This document shows positions 19,382 through 28,891 of a stretch of 64,000 bases of DNA, piece after piece. Source of the DNA: Candidatus Cryptobacteroides choladohippi (GTDB taxonomy: Bacteria > Bacteroidota > Bacteroidia > Bacteroidales > UBA932); NCBI GenBank assembly GCA_018065985.1, contig JAGHSF010000015.1, positions 1-64,000 on the forward strand, in the 5' to 3' direction. The notes under the pieces were generated by a model. The model was not told the origin of the DNA. It was given only the letters and a program-made list of their open reading frames with translations, and made no database searches. Every line of letters begins with the position of its first letter. The first letter of the stretch is position 1. Position numbers and translations under genes: made by a program.

Positions 19382-19918
19382 TCAGCCTACCTTTTCCACC
19401 GTATCCAGGGCAAGGTCCATCGTGGCCGTGCCCAGGACGCCCAGACGCACCGCAAGACAGCGGGTGCCGTCAATCGAGACAAGCTCACACTCATAGCCCG
19501 TCAGCGGGCCGGAGGTGATTCTGACACGATCGCCAACAGCCAGAGGCCGGCTGGCCATGGAGACATTACGGCCGCTATGCTCAACCATGGCACGGAATGT
19601 ATCCATCTCTATGTCACGGACTATCGAAGGGTTGTACGGTCCTCCGTTGGACATGTATCCGCATATCTGCCAGACCTTCTCCTTGAGAGGAATCCTGTCA
19701 CATTCACGGCAGCGGATGAATAGCAGACGCGGAATCACCAGACGTTCCACGATCTTGTTGCGGTCAGACCACCTGTGCACCTCGCGCTGTATCGGCAGAT
19801 AATACTCCTGTCCCATGCGGGAGAGCACTTCGGCTGCCTTCCGCTCCTGGTTGCTTTTCACAAAAGCGATGTACCAGTTGAGTTTATTGACGTCCGTTTT
19901 CTTTTCCATCATCGTCAT
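19382..19918 (-). CDS. NusG-family specialised antiterminator (UpxY-like)
   Basis: WYIAFVKSNQERKAAEVLSRMGQEYYLPIQ NGN domain plus KOW-like GDRVRITSGPLTGYECEL. Confidence 0.85.
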   Translation of the reverse strand: MTMMEKKTDVNKLNWYIAFVKSNQERKAAEVLSRMGQEYYLPIQREVHRWSDRNKIVERLVIPRLLFIRCRECDRIPLKEKVWQICGYMSNGGPYNPSIVRDIEMDTFRAMVEHSGRNVSMASRPLAVGDRVRITSGPLTGYECELVSIDGTRCLAVRLGVLGTATMDLALDTVEKVG

Positions 19919-20954
19919 GTAGAATGGAATTCTGTTCGGCTATGGATGCGGAATGTATAGCATTGAAGACATCCCGTACGAAGTCGGGATCCATGCCAAG
20001 AGTCTGCCCTTCGGATATGGCAGATTCAAGCACGTCGTCCCACCGGCTCAGCTGGAGCACGGCCACATTGTTCTCTTTCTTGAGACGGCCGATCTCGCGG
20101 CTCACTTCCATTCTGGAAGCAAGCAGACGCACCAGGTTCTCGTCTATGGTGTCTATCCTTGCGCGCTGCTCTGACACGGCGCGCTCGAAGGCGGGGTTGG
20201 CGGAGCCGTCATCACGGATGCTCAGCCCGGCTATCATCCTGCCCAGTTCCTCGGGTGCAAGCTGCTGGGACGCATCGCTCAACGCGCAAGACGGGCAGCA
20301 GTGCGACTCTATCATCAGCCCATCCAGGCCAAGGTCCAGGGCGCGCTGGGAAAGTTCCGGGACGTACGCGGCATTACCACCCATGTGGCTCGGGTCGCAC
20401 AGGAACGGCACACCCGGGAACAGGCGGCGCATATGGACCGCCATCTGCCACTGAGGGGAATTGCGATAACGCATCTTCTCGAAGGATGAGACTCCCCGGT
20501 GGATAAGGCCGAAATTTTCGATCCCCCTCCTCTGGAGGCGTTCCACAGCACCTACCCACAGTGCCACGTCGGCATTGATGGGATTCTTCACCATGACATG
20601 GACTCCGGTACCAGACAGGGCATCGGCAAGTTCCTGAACCAGAAAAGGATTGGTACTCGTGCGGGCACCTATCCACACCATGTCCAGACCAGCCTTCAGG
20701 CATGCCTCGACATGAGAGGTGCTTGCGACCTCTGTACAGACGCGCATTCCGAGCTCATCATGGACACGTTGCAACCATGGCAGGCCACACTCCCCCACGC
20801 CCTCGAAGTTTCCGGGACGGGTGCGTGGTTTCCATATGCCCGCGCGAAACACTCCGACTCCAATGTCCTTGAGCCCCCGGGCTGTACGCATCACCTGATC
20901 CTCGGATTCAGCGCTGCATGGGCCGGCGATAATATACGGTGTTTTAATGTCCAT
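19884..20954 (-). CDS. bifunctional 3-deoxy-7-phosphoheptulonate synthase / chorismate mutase (type II)
   Basis: IAGPCSAESEDQ...FRAGIWKPRTRPGNFEG; C-terminal RIDTIDENLVRLLASRMEVSREIGRLKKENNVAV. Confidence 0.93.
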   Translation of the reverse strand: MDIKTPYIIAGPCSAESEDQVMRTARGLKDIGVGVFRAGIWKPRTRPGNFEGVGECGLPWLQRVHDELGMRVCTEVASTSHVEACLKAGLDMVWIGARTSTNPFLVQELADALSGTGVHVMVKNPINADVALWVGAVERLQRRGIENFGLIHRGVSSFEKMRYRNSPQWQMAVHMRRLFPGVPFLCDPSHMGGNAAYVPELSQRALDLGLDGLMIESHCCPSCALSDASQQLAPEELGRMIAGLSIRDDGSANPAFERAVSEQRARIDTIDENLVRLLASRMEVSREIGRLKKENNVAVLQLSRWDDVLESAISEGQTLGMDPDFVRDVFNAIHSASIAEQNSILHDDDGKENGRQ

Positions 20955-20961
20955 TCAAGTG

Positions 20962-20989
20962 CAAATATACCAAAATTTGCCTAAATTTG
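20962..20989. promoter_or_regulatory. back-to-back divergent -7 elements (DAHP synthase / rnhA)
   Basis: CAAATATA - 12 bp - TAAATTTG. Confidence 0.65.
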
Positions 20990-20996
20990 CGATGAT

Positions 20997-21479
20997 ATGG
21001 ATGTGCGTCCCAAAATATACCTGTACACTGACGGTGCCGCCAGCGGCAACCCCGGCCCCGGGGGCTGGGCGGCCGTTTTGAAATGCGGCAGCCTCAGCAA
21101 GGAGATGTCCGGAGGGTTCGCACACACCACCAACAACCGGATGGAACTCCTCGCCGTGATAAAGGGTTTGCAGGCCATCAGGTGGGAGAACGCCACCGTG
21201 GAGGTCTGGAGCGATTCCCAATACGTGGTCAAGGCCGTCACCGAAGGCTGGCTCGACAAATGGGTGCTGAAGAACTGGAAAAAGGTCAAGAACCCCGACC
21301 TCTGGCAGGAATTCCTGCGGCTGTACAAGGCACACAATGTGGTCTTCCACTGGCTGAAAGGGCATGCGGGGCATCCGGAGAATGAAAGGTGCGACAGACT
21401 TGCAGTTGCCGCATATTCCCAGCCGGGCCTTCCTCAGGACCTCGGGTACATTGAATCAACCGAACAAAACATTTTTTAG
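20997..21479 (+). CDS. rnhA: ribonuclease HI
   Basis: IYLYTDGAASGNPGPGGWAAVL, NNRMELLAVIKGL, VWSDSQYVV. Confidence 0.97.
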   Translation: MDVRPKIYLYTDGAASGNPGPGGWAAVLKCGSLSKEMSGGFAHTTNNRMELLAVIKGLQAIRWENATVEVWSDSQYVVKAVTEGWLDKWVLKNWKKVKNPDLWQEFLRLYKAHNVVFHWLKGHAGHPENERCDRLAVAAYSQPGLPQDLGYIESTEQNIF

Positions 21480-21481
21480 AT

Positions 21482-22567
21482 ATGCAGAAAGATAAACTCA
21501 TAGTGGGAATCACCCAGGGCGACTCCAACGGAATCGGCTATGAAGTCATCATCAAGGCTTTGAGCGACCCCAGATTCCTTGATATGCTCACTCCCGTAGT
21601 GTACGGATCATCCAAGATATTCAGCTTCTACCGCAAGTCCATCCCTGAGATCGAGCAAATGGATACGAATGCCGTTTCCAGCGCCAAGGAGGCTCATGCA
21701 AAGCGCATCAACATCGTAAACGTGCTGCCCGACAATGCATACGCAGAACCTGGAAAGGCTACGCCCGATTCAGCCAAGGCAGCCATTGCATCTCTGGACG
21801 CAGCCGTTCGCGACCTCAAGAACGGGGACATCGACGTGCTCGTCACCGGCCCCATCAACAAGAAGGCCATGAGCGGAGAGGGCTTCGGCTTCCCCGGACA
21901 CACCGAATACATACAGCATGCCTTCGGCGCTAGCGACGTCACCATGTTCATGATCAGCTCCCGTCTCAAACTGGGCGTGGTCACAGGGCACATTCCCCTC
22001 AAGGACGTACCTGGCCAGATTACCGAAGAGAAGATTCTCAGCAAGCTCCGCCTGATGAACGAGAGCCTCCAGAAGGATTTCTGCATATCACATCCCCGGA
22101 TCGGTGTCCTCAGCCTCAACCCTCACAGCGGCGACGGCGGGCTCCTCGGATCGGAAGAGCAGGATATCATCATCCCTGCCATCAAGAAGGCATCGGAAGA
22201 GGGCATACTCGCCTTCGGCCCATTCTCGCCTGACGGATACTTCGGGCTCGGCCACTACGAAGCCTTCGACGCCACCCTTGCCATGTATCACGACCAGGGA
22301 CTGGCTCCCTTCAAGGCCCTCTCATTCGAAGATGGTGTAAACTATACCGCAGGTCTTCCCATTGTCAGGACATCGCCCGACCACGGAACCGCGTTCGAGA
22401 TGGCCGGCCGCGACGAAGCCGATCCCCGTTCGATGCGGGCAGCGATCTTCGCAGCCATCGACATCTTCAACAACCGCATCAAGTGGCATGAGCTCCAGGA
22501 CGGCAAAATGGAAGAGCGCCCGCGGGAAGAACACCGCGAGCGCTCCGGAAAGCCTCAGATTGCGTAG
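21482..22567 (+). CDS. pdxA: 4-hydroxythreonine-4-phosphate dehydrogenase
   Basis: VGITQGDSNGIGYEV; VTGPINKKAM; MYHDQGLAPFK. Confidence 0.95.
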   Translation: MQKDKLIVGITQGDSNGIGYEVIIKALSDPRFLDMLTPVVYGSSKIFSFYRKSIPEIEQMDTNAVSSAKEAHAKRINIVNVLPDNAYAEPGKATPDSAKAAIASLDAAVRDLKNGDIDVLVTGPINKKAMSGEGFGFPGHTEYIQHAFGASDVTMFMISSRLKLGVVTGHIPLKDVPGQITEEKILSKLRLMNESLQKDFCISHPRIGVLSLNPHSGDGGLLGSEEQDIIIPAIKKASEEGILAFGPFSPDGYFGLGHYEAFDATLAMYHDQGLAPFKALSFEDGVNYTAGLPIVRTSPDHGTAFEMAGRDEADPRSMRAAIFAAIDIFNNRIKWHELQDGKMEERPREEHRERSGKPQIA

Positions 22568-22570
22568 AGC

Positions 22571-23596
22571 CTAGTCCTTGATGGCCATGAGGGCCTCACG
22601 GATCTTAGCCTCCACTTCAGCACAGAACTCAGGGTTGTCGGCCAGCACTTGCTTTGCTGCGTCACGACCCTGAGCCAGTTTTTCGCCATTGTAGCTGAAC
22701 CAGCTGCCGCTCTTGTGGATGATGTCCATGTCCACGGCAAGGTCGATGACCTCGCCCACATGTGAGATTCCCACACCATAGACGATGTCGAACTCGGCCT
22801 TCTTGAAAGGAGGTGCCATCTTGTTCTTGACAACCTTTACACGCACACGGTTTCCCGTTGCCTCATCACCGTCCTTGAGCTGGGTGGTGCGGCGGACATC
22901 GATGCGGACAGAAGCATAGAACTTGAGGGCATTGCCGCCGGTAGTGGTCTCGGGATTGCCGAACATGATGCCGATCTTCTCGCGAAGCTGGTTGATGAAG
23001 ATGCAGCATGTGTTTGTCTTCGAGATATTTGCGGTGAGCTTGCGGAGAGCCTGGCTCATCAGGCGGGCCTGGAGGCCGACCTTGTTGTCGCCCATCTCAC
23101 CCTCGATCTCAGCCTTGGGTGTAAGCGCAGCCACAGAGTCGATGACCACGATGTCGATGGCACCACTGCGGATGAGATTGTCGGCAATCTCAAGGGCCTG
23201 TTCACCGTTGTCCGGCTGAGAAATGAGCAGAGTGTCGAGGTTTACACCGAGAGCCTGCGCATACGTGCGGTCGAATGCGTGCTCTGCGTCTATCATCGCA
23301 GCTATTCCGCCCTGTTTCTGGGCCTCTGCGATGGCATGGATGGCAAGAGTTGTCTTACCACTGGATTCCGGACCATATATTTCAATGATTCGGCCTCTCG
23401 GATATCCGCCGATACCGAGTGCATGGTCAAGGGCTACGGAGCCACTAGGAATCACTTGAACGTCCCATTGTGGCTGATCTCCCAACTTCATGATCGTGCC
23501 CTTCCCGTAATCTTTCTCAATCTTGTCGATCGTAGCCTGCAATGCCTTCAGTTTGGCGGCATTCACATCAGGCTGTACTTCAGCTTCTTTAGCCAT
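22571..23596 (-). CDS. recA: recombinase A
   Basis: [56 protein letters not shown]. Confidence 0.99.
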   Translation of the reverse strand: MAKEAEVQPDVNAAKLKALQATIDKIEKDYGKGTIMKLGDQPQWDVQVIPSGSVALDHALGIGGYPRGRIIEIYGPESSGKTTLAIHAIAEAQKQGGIAAMIDAEHAFDRTYAQALGVNLDTLLISQPDNGEQALEIADNLIRSGAIDIVVIDSVAALTPKAEIEGEMGDNKVGLQARLMSQALRKLTANISKTNTCCIFINQLREKIGIMFGNPETTTGGNALKFYASVRIDVRRTTQLKDGDEATGNRVRVKVVKNKMAPPFKKAEFDIVYGVGISHVGEVIDLAVDMDIIHKSGSWFSYNGEKLAQGRDAAKQVLADNPEFCAEVEAKIREALMAIKD

Positions 23597-23653
23597 AATG
23601 AATTGATGGATTAGATGTTAGTTTTTATAGTCCTGCCCCTTTGGGGGTGATTA

Positions 23654-23682
23654 CAAATATACGATAAAAATCCTTAAATTTG
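23654..23682. promoter_or_regulatory. back-to-back divergent -7 elements (recA / rlmN)
   Basis: CAAATATA - 13 bp - TAAATTTG. Confidence 0.65.
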
Positions 23683-23687
23683 CAGCG

Positions 23688-24776
23688 ATGAAAGAAAAGT
23701 TATTGGGGATGAATCCGGAGCAGCTCAGGCAGGCTGCAGTGAACTGCGGGCTCAAGCCTTTCGTAGGCAATCAGCTCGCCCAGTGGCTCTATTCCAAGCG
23801 TGCCTCAGGATGGGACCAGATGACGAACATAGGCAAGGATGCCAAGGCCAGGCTTCAGGAAAGATATGATCTCGGCACAACGCCGTACATTGCTCTCGCC
23901 ACATCTGCCGACGGCACGAAAAAATACCTGTTCGGTGCCGGAGCCGGCCGATCCTCAGAGGCTGGCGGCAAAAGCGTTCCGGGGGTGAACAGCCAGTCAA
24001 AAGCTGCCGATACTGTATGCGTGGAATCGGTCATGATTCCCGACCTGGACCGCAAGACCCTGTGCGTCAGCTCCCAGTACGGCTGCAAGATGGGCTGCAA
24101 ATTCTGCATGACCGGCCGCCAGGGCTGGCACGGCAATCTTGACACTGCCGAGATCCTGAACCAGTTCATCAGCATCGACGAAGCCGCCGAACTGACCAAC
24201 ACGGTATTCATGGGCATGGGAGAGCCGATGGACAACTACGACGCCGTAAGCAGGGCAATCGAGGTGCTGACTGCCGACTGGGGATTCGGATGGAGCCCCA
24301 AGCGCATAACTGTCAGCACGATAGGTGTCATCCCCGCCCTTCAGAAATTCCTTGACGGGCAGCGCTGCCACCTTGCGGTAAGTCTTCACAACCCCTTCCC
24401 GGACGAACGCCTGCAGTTCATGCCCGTACAGAAGGGCTACCCTATCAAGGATGTCATCAGCCTGATCAGGCAATATGACTGGACGGCCCAGCGCCGCGTC
24501 AGCTTCGAATACACCATGTTCGCCGGATTCAACGATGACAAGCGTCATGCCGACGCCCTCATCAGAATGCTCTCCGGTCTGGAATGCAGGGTGAACCTCA
24601 TCAGGTTCCACCGCATCCCCGACTTCCCCTACGAATGTGCGACAGATTTTGCCATGCAGGCCTTCCGCGACAGACTGAACGCCCACGGCGTCACATGCAC
24701 GATAAGGGCATCGCGCGGAGAGGACATACTTGCAGCATGCGGCATGCTGGCAGGCAAACACTCTGAAAGACAATAA
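23688..24776 (+). CDS. rlmN: 23S rRNA (adenine2503-C2)-methyltransferase
   Basis: Radical SAM motif CKMGCKFCMTGRQGW; FMGMGEPMDNYD. Confidence 0.97.
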   Translation: MKEKLLGMNPEQLRQAAVNCGLKPFVGNQLAQWLYSKRASGWDQMTNIGKDAKARLQERYDLGTTPYIALATSADGTKKYLFGAGAGRSSEAGGKSVPGVNSQSKAADTVCVESVMIPDLDRKTLCVSSQYGCKMGCKFCMTGRQGWHGNLDTAEILNQFISIDEAAELTNTVFMGMGEPMDNYDAVSRAIEVLTADWGFGWSPKRITVSTIGVIPALQKFLDGQRCHLAVSLHNPFPDERLQFMPVQKGYPIKDVISLIRQYDWTAQRRVSFEYTMFAGFNDDKRHADALIRMLSGLECRVNLIRFHRIPDFPYECATDFAMQAFRDRLNAHGVTCTIRASRGEDILAACGMLAGKHSERQ

Positions 24777-24777
24777 C

Positions 24778-25233
24778 ATGGACGAGAAGGCGAAAAAAGT
24801 GCTCTCGAGACTCGAGAACCAGTGTGCCAGACGCGAGTATTGCACGGAGGACATACGCCAGAAGGCCCTCAAGGCAATGGACAATGACGAGGAGGCGGCA
24901 GCCGGGATTGTGGAATCGCTCCAGAGGGACTCTTTCGTGTCCGACCTCCGATACGCCTCAGCATTCGCAAGGGAGAAGGCCTCCCTCACAGGCTGGGGTC
25001 CCGTCAAGATACGCTTCGCCCTTGGCGCAAAGAAGATTGACCGCGCCACCATCGATGCAGCCATGCAGGAAATAGAGCCCGACAAGGCCGATGACAGGCT
25101 GCGCCGTCTGATGGAACAGAAATGGAAATCCCTGCAGGATGATCCGAACGGAAAGCTGAAGCTCCTCAAATTCGCCCTTGGACGAGGCTACAGCTACGAT
25201 CAGGTCAGAAAAGTCGCAGACGATATCTGCTGA
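24778..25233 (+). CDS. recX: regulatory protein RecX
   Basis: Helical repeat protein (RLENQCARREYCTEDIRQKAL..., DLRYASAFAREKASLTGWGPVKIRFAL). Confidence 0.88.
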   Translation: MDEKAKKVLSRLENQCARREYCTEDIRQKALKAMDNDEEAAAGIVESLQRDSFVSDLRYASAFAREKASLTGWGPVKIRFALGAKKIDRATIDAAMQEIEPDKADDRLRRLMEQKWKSLQDDPNGKLKLLKFALGRGYSYDQVRKVADDIC

Positions 25234-25235
25234 GC

Positions 25236-26141
25236 CTATCTGACTCTCAATTTCTGACCTATCTGAAGTATTGCTGTCTCCTTGATGCCGTTCAGGCGGC
25301 ACAGGGCGGCCACACTCGTATGGTACTTCACGGCTATTCTCGAAAGGGTGTCACCAGACCTGACAGAATACCATTGTTTTTCAGGTTCGGGAGGTGCCTG
25401 AGGAATCACGACCTCAGCATTCTGGGCAGCCACCTCTTCATCGGGAACGGTCTCGCCCTCGCCATCACCCGCATCGTCCAGTATTCTTCTGGCACCTATG
25501 TAACGCCTGGCGTAATACTCGGCCGACGAGCGCTGGATCTCCACCCCGTTACTGCAGGAGGCATGGATGAAGGTGAATTCGCCCGTGCTGCTGTCGTAGT
25601 CAAGCACCATGCCCACGTGCCCGACAGTGCCGGAAACCTTTCTTCCGGAGAAGAACACAAGGTCGCAGGGATGCAGAGGCTCGCCTTTCTTCAGGGAGCG
25701 GCCTAGGCTGTACTGCGAGATTGACCCGGGGACAAGACGTATGCCCGACTTCCCGAACACATACATGGTAAATCCGGAGCAGTCGAAAGCGGAAGGTCCC
25801 TTGCCTGCATACTGGTAACGGCAGCCAAGCTTTCCCTTTGCCGTCTTTATGAGATCCTTCTGAAGTTGCGTCAGATTTGCGGGCAGTTCCTCCTCCACGG
25901 TCACGGGAGCCTTCACAGGCTCCGCCTCCTTCTCCGTCTGAGTTTCCGGTTCTGCCGGACGGGTTTCAGGCTCTTCAACAATCTGAGGGTGCACCGTGGT
26001 GGCACTGGTGCTCACGGGGGCGGCCACGTCACTGGTCACACTGTTCCCGAAAAGCGGGATCAGTTTCGACAGCGTGGCACATCCTGCGCAAAGAAGGACG
26101 GTCAGAGTGGACGCAGCCAATATGCAAATGAATCTTCTCAC
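25236..26141 (-). CDS. NlpC/P60 peptidoglycan endopeptidase with C-terminal LysM, lipoprotein
   Basis: KGPSAFDCSGFTMYVF; LysM SVRSGDTLSRIAVKYHTSVAALCRLNGI; lipobox VLLCAGC. Confidence 0.93.
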   Translation of the reverse strand: MRRFICILAASTLTVLLCAGCATLSKLIPLFGNSVTSDVAAPVSTSATTVHPQIVEEPETRPAEPETQTEKEAEPVKAPVTVEEELPANLTQLQKDLIKTAKGKLGCRYQYAGKGPSAFDCSGFTMYVFGKSGIRLVPGSISQYSLGRSLKKGEPLHPCDLVFFSGRKVSGTVGHVGMVLDYDSSTGEFTFIHASCSNGVEIQRSSAEYYARRYIGARRILDDAGDGEGETVPDEEVAAQNAEVVIPQAPPEPEKQWYSVRSGDTLSRIAVKYHTSVAALCRLNGIKETAILQIGQKLRVR

Positions 26142-26611
26142 TGGAACTTTTTCCTGTATTTCATGTTAATGGAACCGCCTCGCTCGACAGTACCTTCCTG
26201 TTCAAAACCAAGCTTGCCGTAAGTCTTTCCTCCGTCGGGCCAGCTGAGGTCGGCATAGGTCATGACATCAGAGGGCCTGACATCCTCGACAAAAGCATCG
26301 AGAAGCTTTCCCATCCCGCCGACGACACGCACGCCACGGAGTGATGCATAGCGTATCCACTCGTATGAGCTCACTATCGTGCCCTCCTTCTGCCAGCGTC
26401 GTGCATTGGAGAAGCCTGCCGCGGCGACCATGGTGCCCTCAGGCAGGGAAAGTTCCCCCGCTCCAGTACGCCTTCTGACAAACAGACCGTAACGGTAGCG
26501 GCAGGTGGTGCTGCCCAGCCTGTGGTATAGATCGAAGAAAGACGAGGCCGAGGCCTTGTCTATCCTGCGCACCTCGCAGTTGCGTGCAAAAATGTCAGAA
26601 AGGCCGTCCAC
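26138..26611 (-). CDS. GNAT-like protein of unknown role, overlapping tdk and the NlpC gene
   Basis: MTYADLSWPDGGKTYGKLGFEQEG motif; 4-nt overlap with the downstream gene. Confidence 0.5.
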   Translation of the reverse strand: MDGLSDIFARNCEVRRIDKASASSFFDLYHRLGSTTCRYRYGLFVRRRTGAGELSLPEGTMVAAAGFSNARRWQKEGTIVSSYEWIRYASLRGVRVVGGMGKLLDAFVEDVRPSDVMTYADLSWPDGGKTYGKLGFEQEGTVERGGSINMKYRKKFQ

Positions 26612-27183
26612 TATCGTTCAGCGGCCACAGCCTTGTTGTAGCACTCACGGCAAAGAGGCTCGTAGATATCCTTCTCGCCAAGGACAACGAGATCCTTGCT
26701 CTTGCTCAGACGGTGGGAGTGGTTGGCAAGGTTGCCGCACTTGACGCAGATGGCGTGCACCTTCTGGACGTCCTCGGCAACGGCAAGCAGGCGGGGCATG
26801 GGACCGAACGGCTTCCCGAGATAATCGGTGTCAAGACCCGCGGCTATGACGCGGATACCGCGGTTGGCAAGCGTCTGGCAGACGTCCACCAGGTTGTCCC
26901 CGAAGAACTGGGCCTCGTCGATTCCGACAACCTCGACATCGGAGGGGACATCGAGCATCAGCGAGGCATCGCCGACAGGCTTGGAAGTGATCTTGTGGAA
27001 ATCGTGAGACACGACCTCGACATCGGAATAACGGTTGTCCACCGCGGGTTTGAATATCTCTATCTTCTGGTTAGCGAACTGTGCACGGCGCAGACGGCGT
27101 ATGAGTTCTTCAGTCTTGCCGGAAAACATGGAGCCGCATACAACCTCTATGCAGCCCGACCTTCTATTGTTTTCTGAAAACAT
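26611..27183 (-). CDS. tdk: thymidine kinase
   Basis: [30 protein letters not shown]; zinc motif CVKCGN...CREC; start reassigned to 27183. Confidence 0.96.
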   Translation of the reverse strand: MFSENNRRSGCIEVVCGSMFSGKTEELIRRLRRAQFANQKIEIFKPAVDNRYSDVEVVSHDFHKITSKPVGDASLMLDVPSDVEVVGIDEAQFFGDNLVDVCQTLANRGIRVIAAGLDTDYLGKPFGPMPRLLAVAEDVQKVHAICVKCGNLANHSHRLSKSKDLVVLGEKDIYEPLCRECYNKAVAAER

Positions 27184-27189
27184 TTGTTG

Positions 27190-27217
27190 TAGATTTGCGT
27201 AGTAGTACGCAAAGATA
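27190..27217. promoter_or_regulatory. tdk/rsmI intergenic region: perfect 8-bp inverted repeat overlapping two opposing -7 elements
   Basis: TTTGCGTA-gtag-TACGCAAA; plus-strand TAGATTTG 27190-27197; minus-strand TATCTTTG 27210-27217. Confidence 0.6.
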
Positions 27218-27231
27218 AGAATTAATAGAGT

Positions 27232-27987
27232 ATGACGCAAGGAGTGCTTTACATAGTCCCCACCCCCGTAGGCAATCTGGACGACATGACATTCAGGGCA
27301 ATAAAGGTCCTGAAGGAGGCGGATCTCATCCTTGCCGAGGACACCAGGACGACGTCTGTGCTGCTGCAGCATTTCGACATCCACGGCAAGCTGCAGTCAC
27401 ATCACAAGTTCAACGAGCATCAGACAGCCGCCATGATAAAGGAGCGCATACTCGCCGGGCTCAACGTGGCCCTCGTATCCGACGCCGGCACCCCCGGAAT
27501 CTCGGATCCCGGGTTCTTCCTCGCACGCGAGTGCGCCAGGGAGGGCATCACAGTCCAGACTCTTCCCGGTGCAACCGCATGCATACCGGCGATCGTCTCT
27601 TCCGGACTCCCCTGCGACCACTTCTGCTTCGAAGGCTTCCTGCCGCAGAAGAAGGGGCGCCGGACCTTGCTTGAAAACCTATCTAAAGAAAACAGAACTA
27701 TGATCTTCTATGAATCGCCGAGGCGCCTTGTCAAGACGCTGGAGCAGATGAGCGCCGCATTCGGTCCCGACAGGGAATGTTCCGTGGCGCGTGAAATTTC
27801 AAAAGTGCACGAAGAGCACTGCCGCGGCACAATCGCCGAAGTGCTCGAACATTTCCAGCAGAACGAGCCCAAGGGCGAGATCGTGCTGGTAGTCGCCGGA
27901 GCTCCGGCTCCGGAACGTGGAGAGCATCGCAACAAGTACAGGATCGGGGAGGGAGATGGCGATGAGACGGAAGGAACAGAAGAATAG
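27232..27987 (+). CDS. rsmI: 16S rRNA (cytidine1402-2'-O)-methyltransferase
   Basis: [49 protein letters not shown]. Confidence 0.97.
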   Translation: MTQGVLYIVPTPVGNLDDMTFRAIKVLKEADLILAEDTRTTSVLLQHFDIHGKLQSHHKFNEHQTAAMIKERILAGLNVALVSDAGTPGISDPGFFLARECAREGITVQTLPGATACIPAIVSSGLPCDHFCFEGFLPQKKGRRTLLENLSKENRTMIFYESPRRLVKTLEQMSAAFGPDRECSVAREISKVHEEHCRGTIAEVLEHFQQNEPKGEIVLVVAGAPAPERGEHRNKYRIGEGDGDETEGTEE

Positions 27988-28891
27988 CGGAGAATCTTCA
28001 TCAAGCTTCAGAACAGGAGCGATATCGCTCGCATTCCTCATAATCGGTTACCAGGCAGCCCTGTTTGTACACAGGGCCGGGGTTCTGCACGCGGAATCAC
28101 TGGAAGCTCATCCCGACACCGTGATCGTATACAGGGATGCCGGCCATCATGATGCATCCCCCGGAACGGAGAAGGACTCGGTCGTGTTTGAGAGAAAAAG
28201 CACGCCCGGAAAACCCGAGCTGGAGCGAGTTCTTTCCCAAAGGCGGCAGGCCGAGAGTTTCAGGTTCAACCCCAACACGGTAAGTGTCAGCGACCTGCAG
28301 AGACTGGGCTTCAGCGAGAAGCAGGCCCTTTCCATAGAGGCATACAGGGCCAAGGGCGGCCGTTTCAGGCGGAACTCCGACTTCGCAAAGTCATTTGTGG
28401 TCTCCGACTCGATATACCGCCGGCTCGAGAAGTTCATCGACATCCCGAAGGTGGACATCAACAAGGCCGACTCGGCAGAATTCGACACTCTTCCGGGCAT
28501 AGGCGGCTGGTTCGCGGCAAGGATGGTGGAGTACCGCAGCAGCCTGGGAGGCTATTCCTACCCCGAGCAGCTGATGGACATCTACCGTTTCGACAGGGAA
28601 AAGTATGACGGGCTCTCCGACCTCATTGTCTGCAGCAGGCCGGACTCGGCATTCGGATTGTGGTCACTCCCGGCAGAGAAGCTGAAGGAGCACCCGTACA
28701 TACGCGACTGGCAGACCGCAAATGCGATAGTGCTTTACAGAGAGCACAACAAGGCGCAGGACCTTACGGTCGAAGGGCTTCAGAAGGCGGGGATACTGCC
28801 GGCCGAGCTGGCGGCAAAACTCTCGAGATGCGTCATCGCCCGCCCTGATGGCGTCGCGGATGATGGTCAAGCACAGCCTCCTGCCAGGTAG
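27956..28891 (+). CDS. helix-hairpin-helix (ComEA-like repeat) protein with N-terminal TM segment
   Basis: Repeated HhH segments (FNPNTVSVSDLQRLGFSEKQALSIEAYRAKGGRF; DINKADSAEFDTLPGIGGWFAARMVEYR). Confidence 0.8.
   Translation: MAMRRKEQKNSGESSSSFRTGAISLAFLIIGYQAALFVHRAGVLHAESLEAHPDTVIVYRDAGHHDASPGTEKDSVVFERKSTPGKPELERVLSQRRQAESFRFNPNTVSVSDLQRLGFSEKQALSIEAYRAKGGRFRRNSDFAKSFVVSDSIYRRLEKFIDIPKVDINKADSAEFDTLPGIGGWFAARMVEYRSSLGGYSYPEQLMDIYRFDREKYDGLSDLIVCSRPDSAFGLWSLPAEKLKEHPYIRDWQTANAIVLYREHNKAQDLTVEGLQKAGILPAELAAKLSRCVIARPDGVADDGQAQPPAR

Noticed and set aside
27198-27384. N-terminal extension of the thymidine kinase ORF
   Set aside because: Extends through the intergenic region into rsmI; the start at 27183 matches the thymidine kinase N-terminus.
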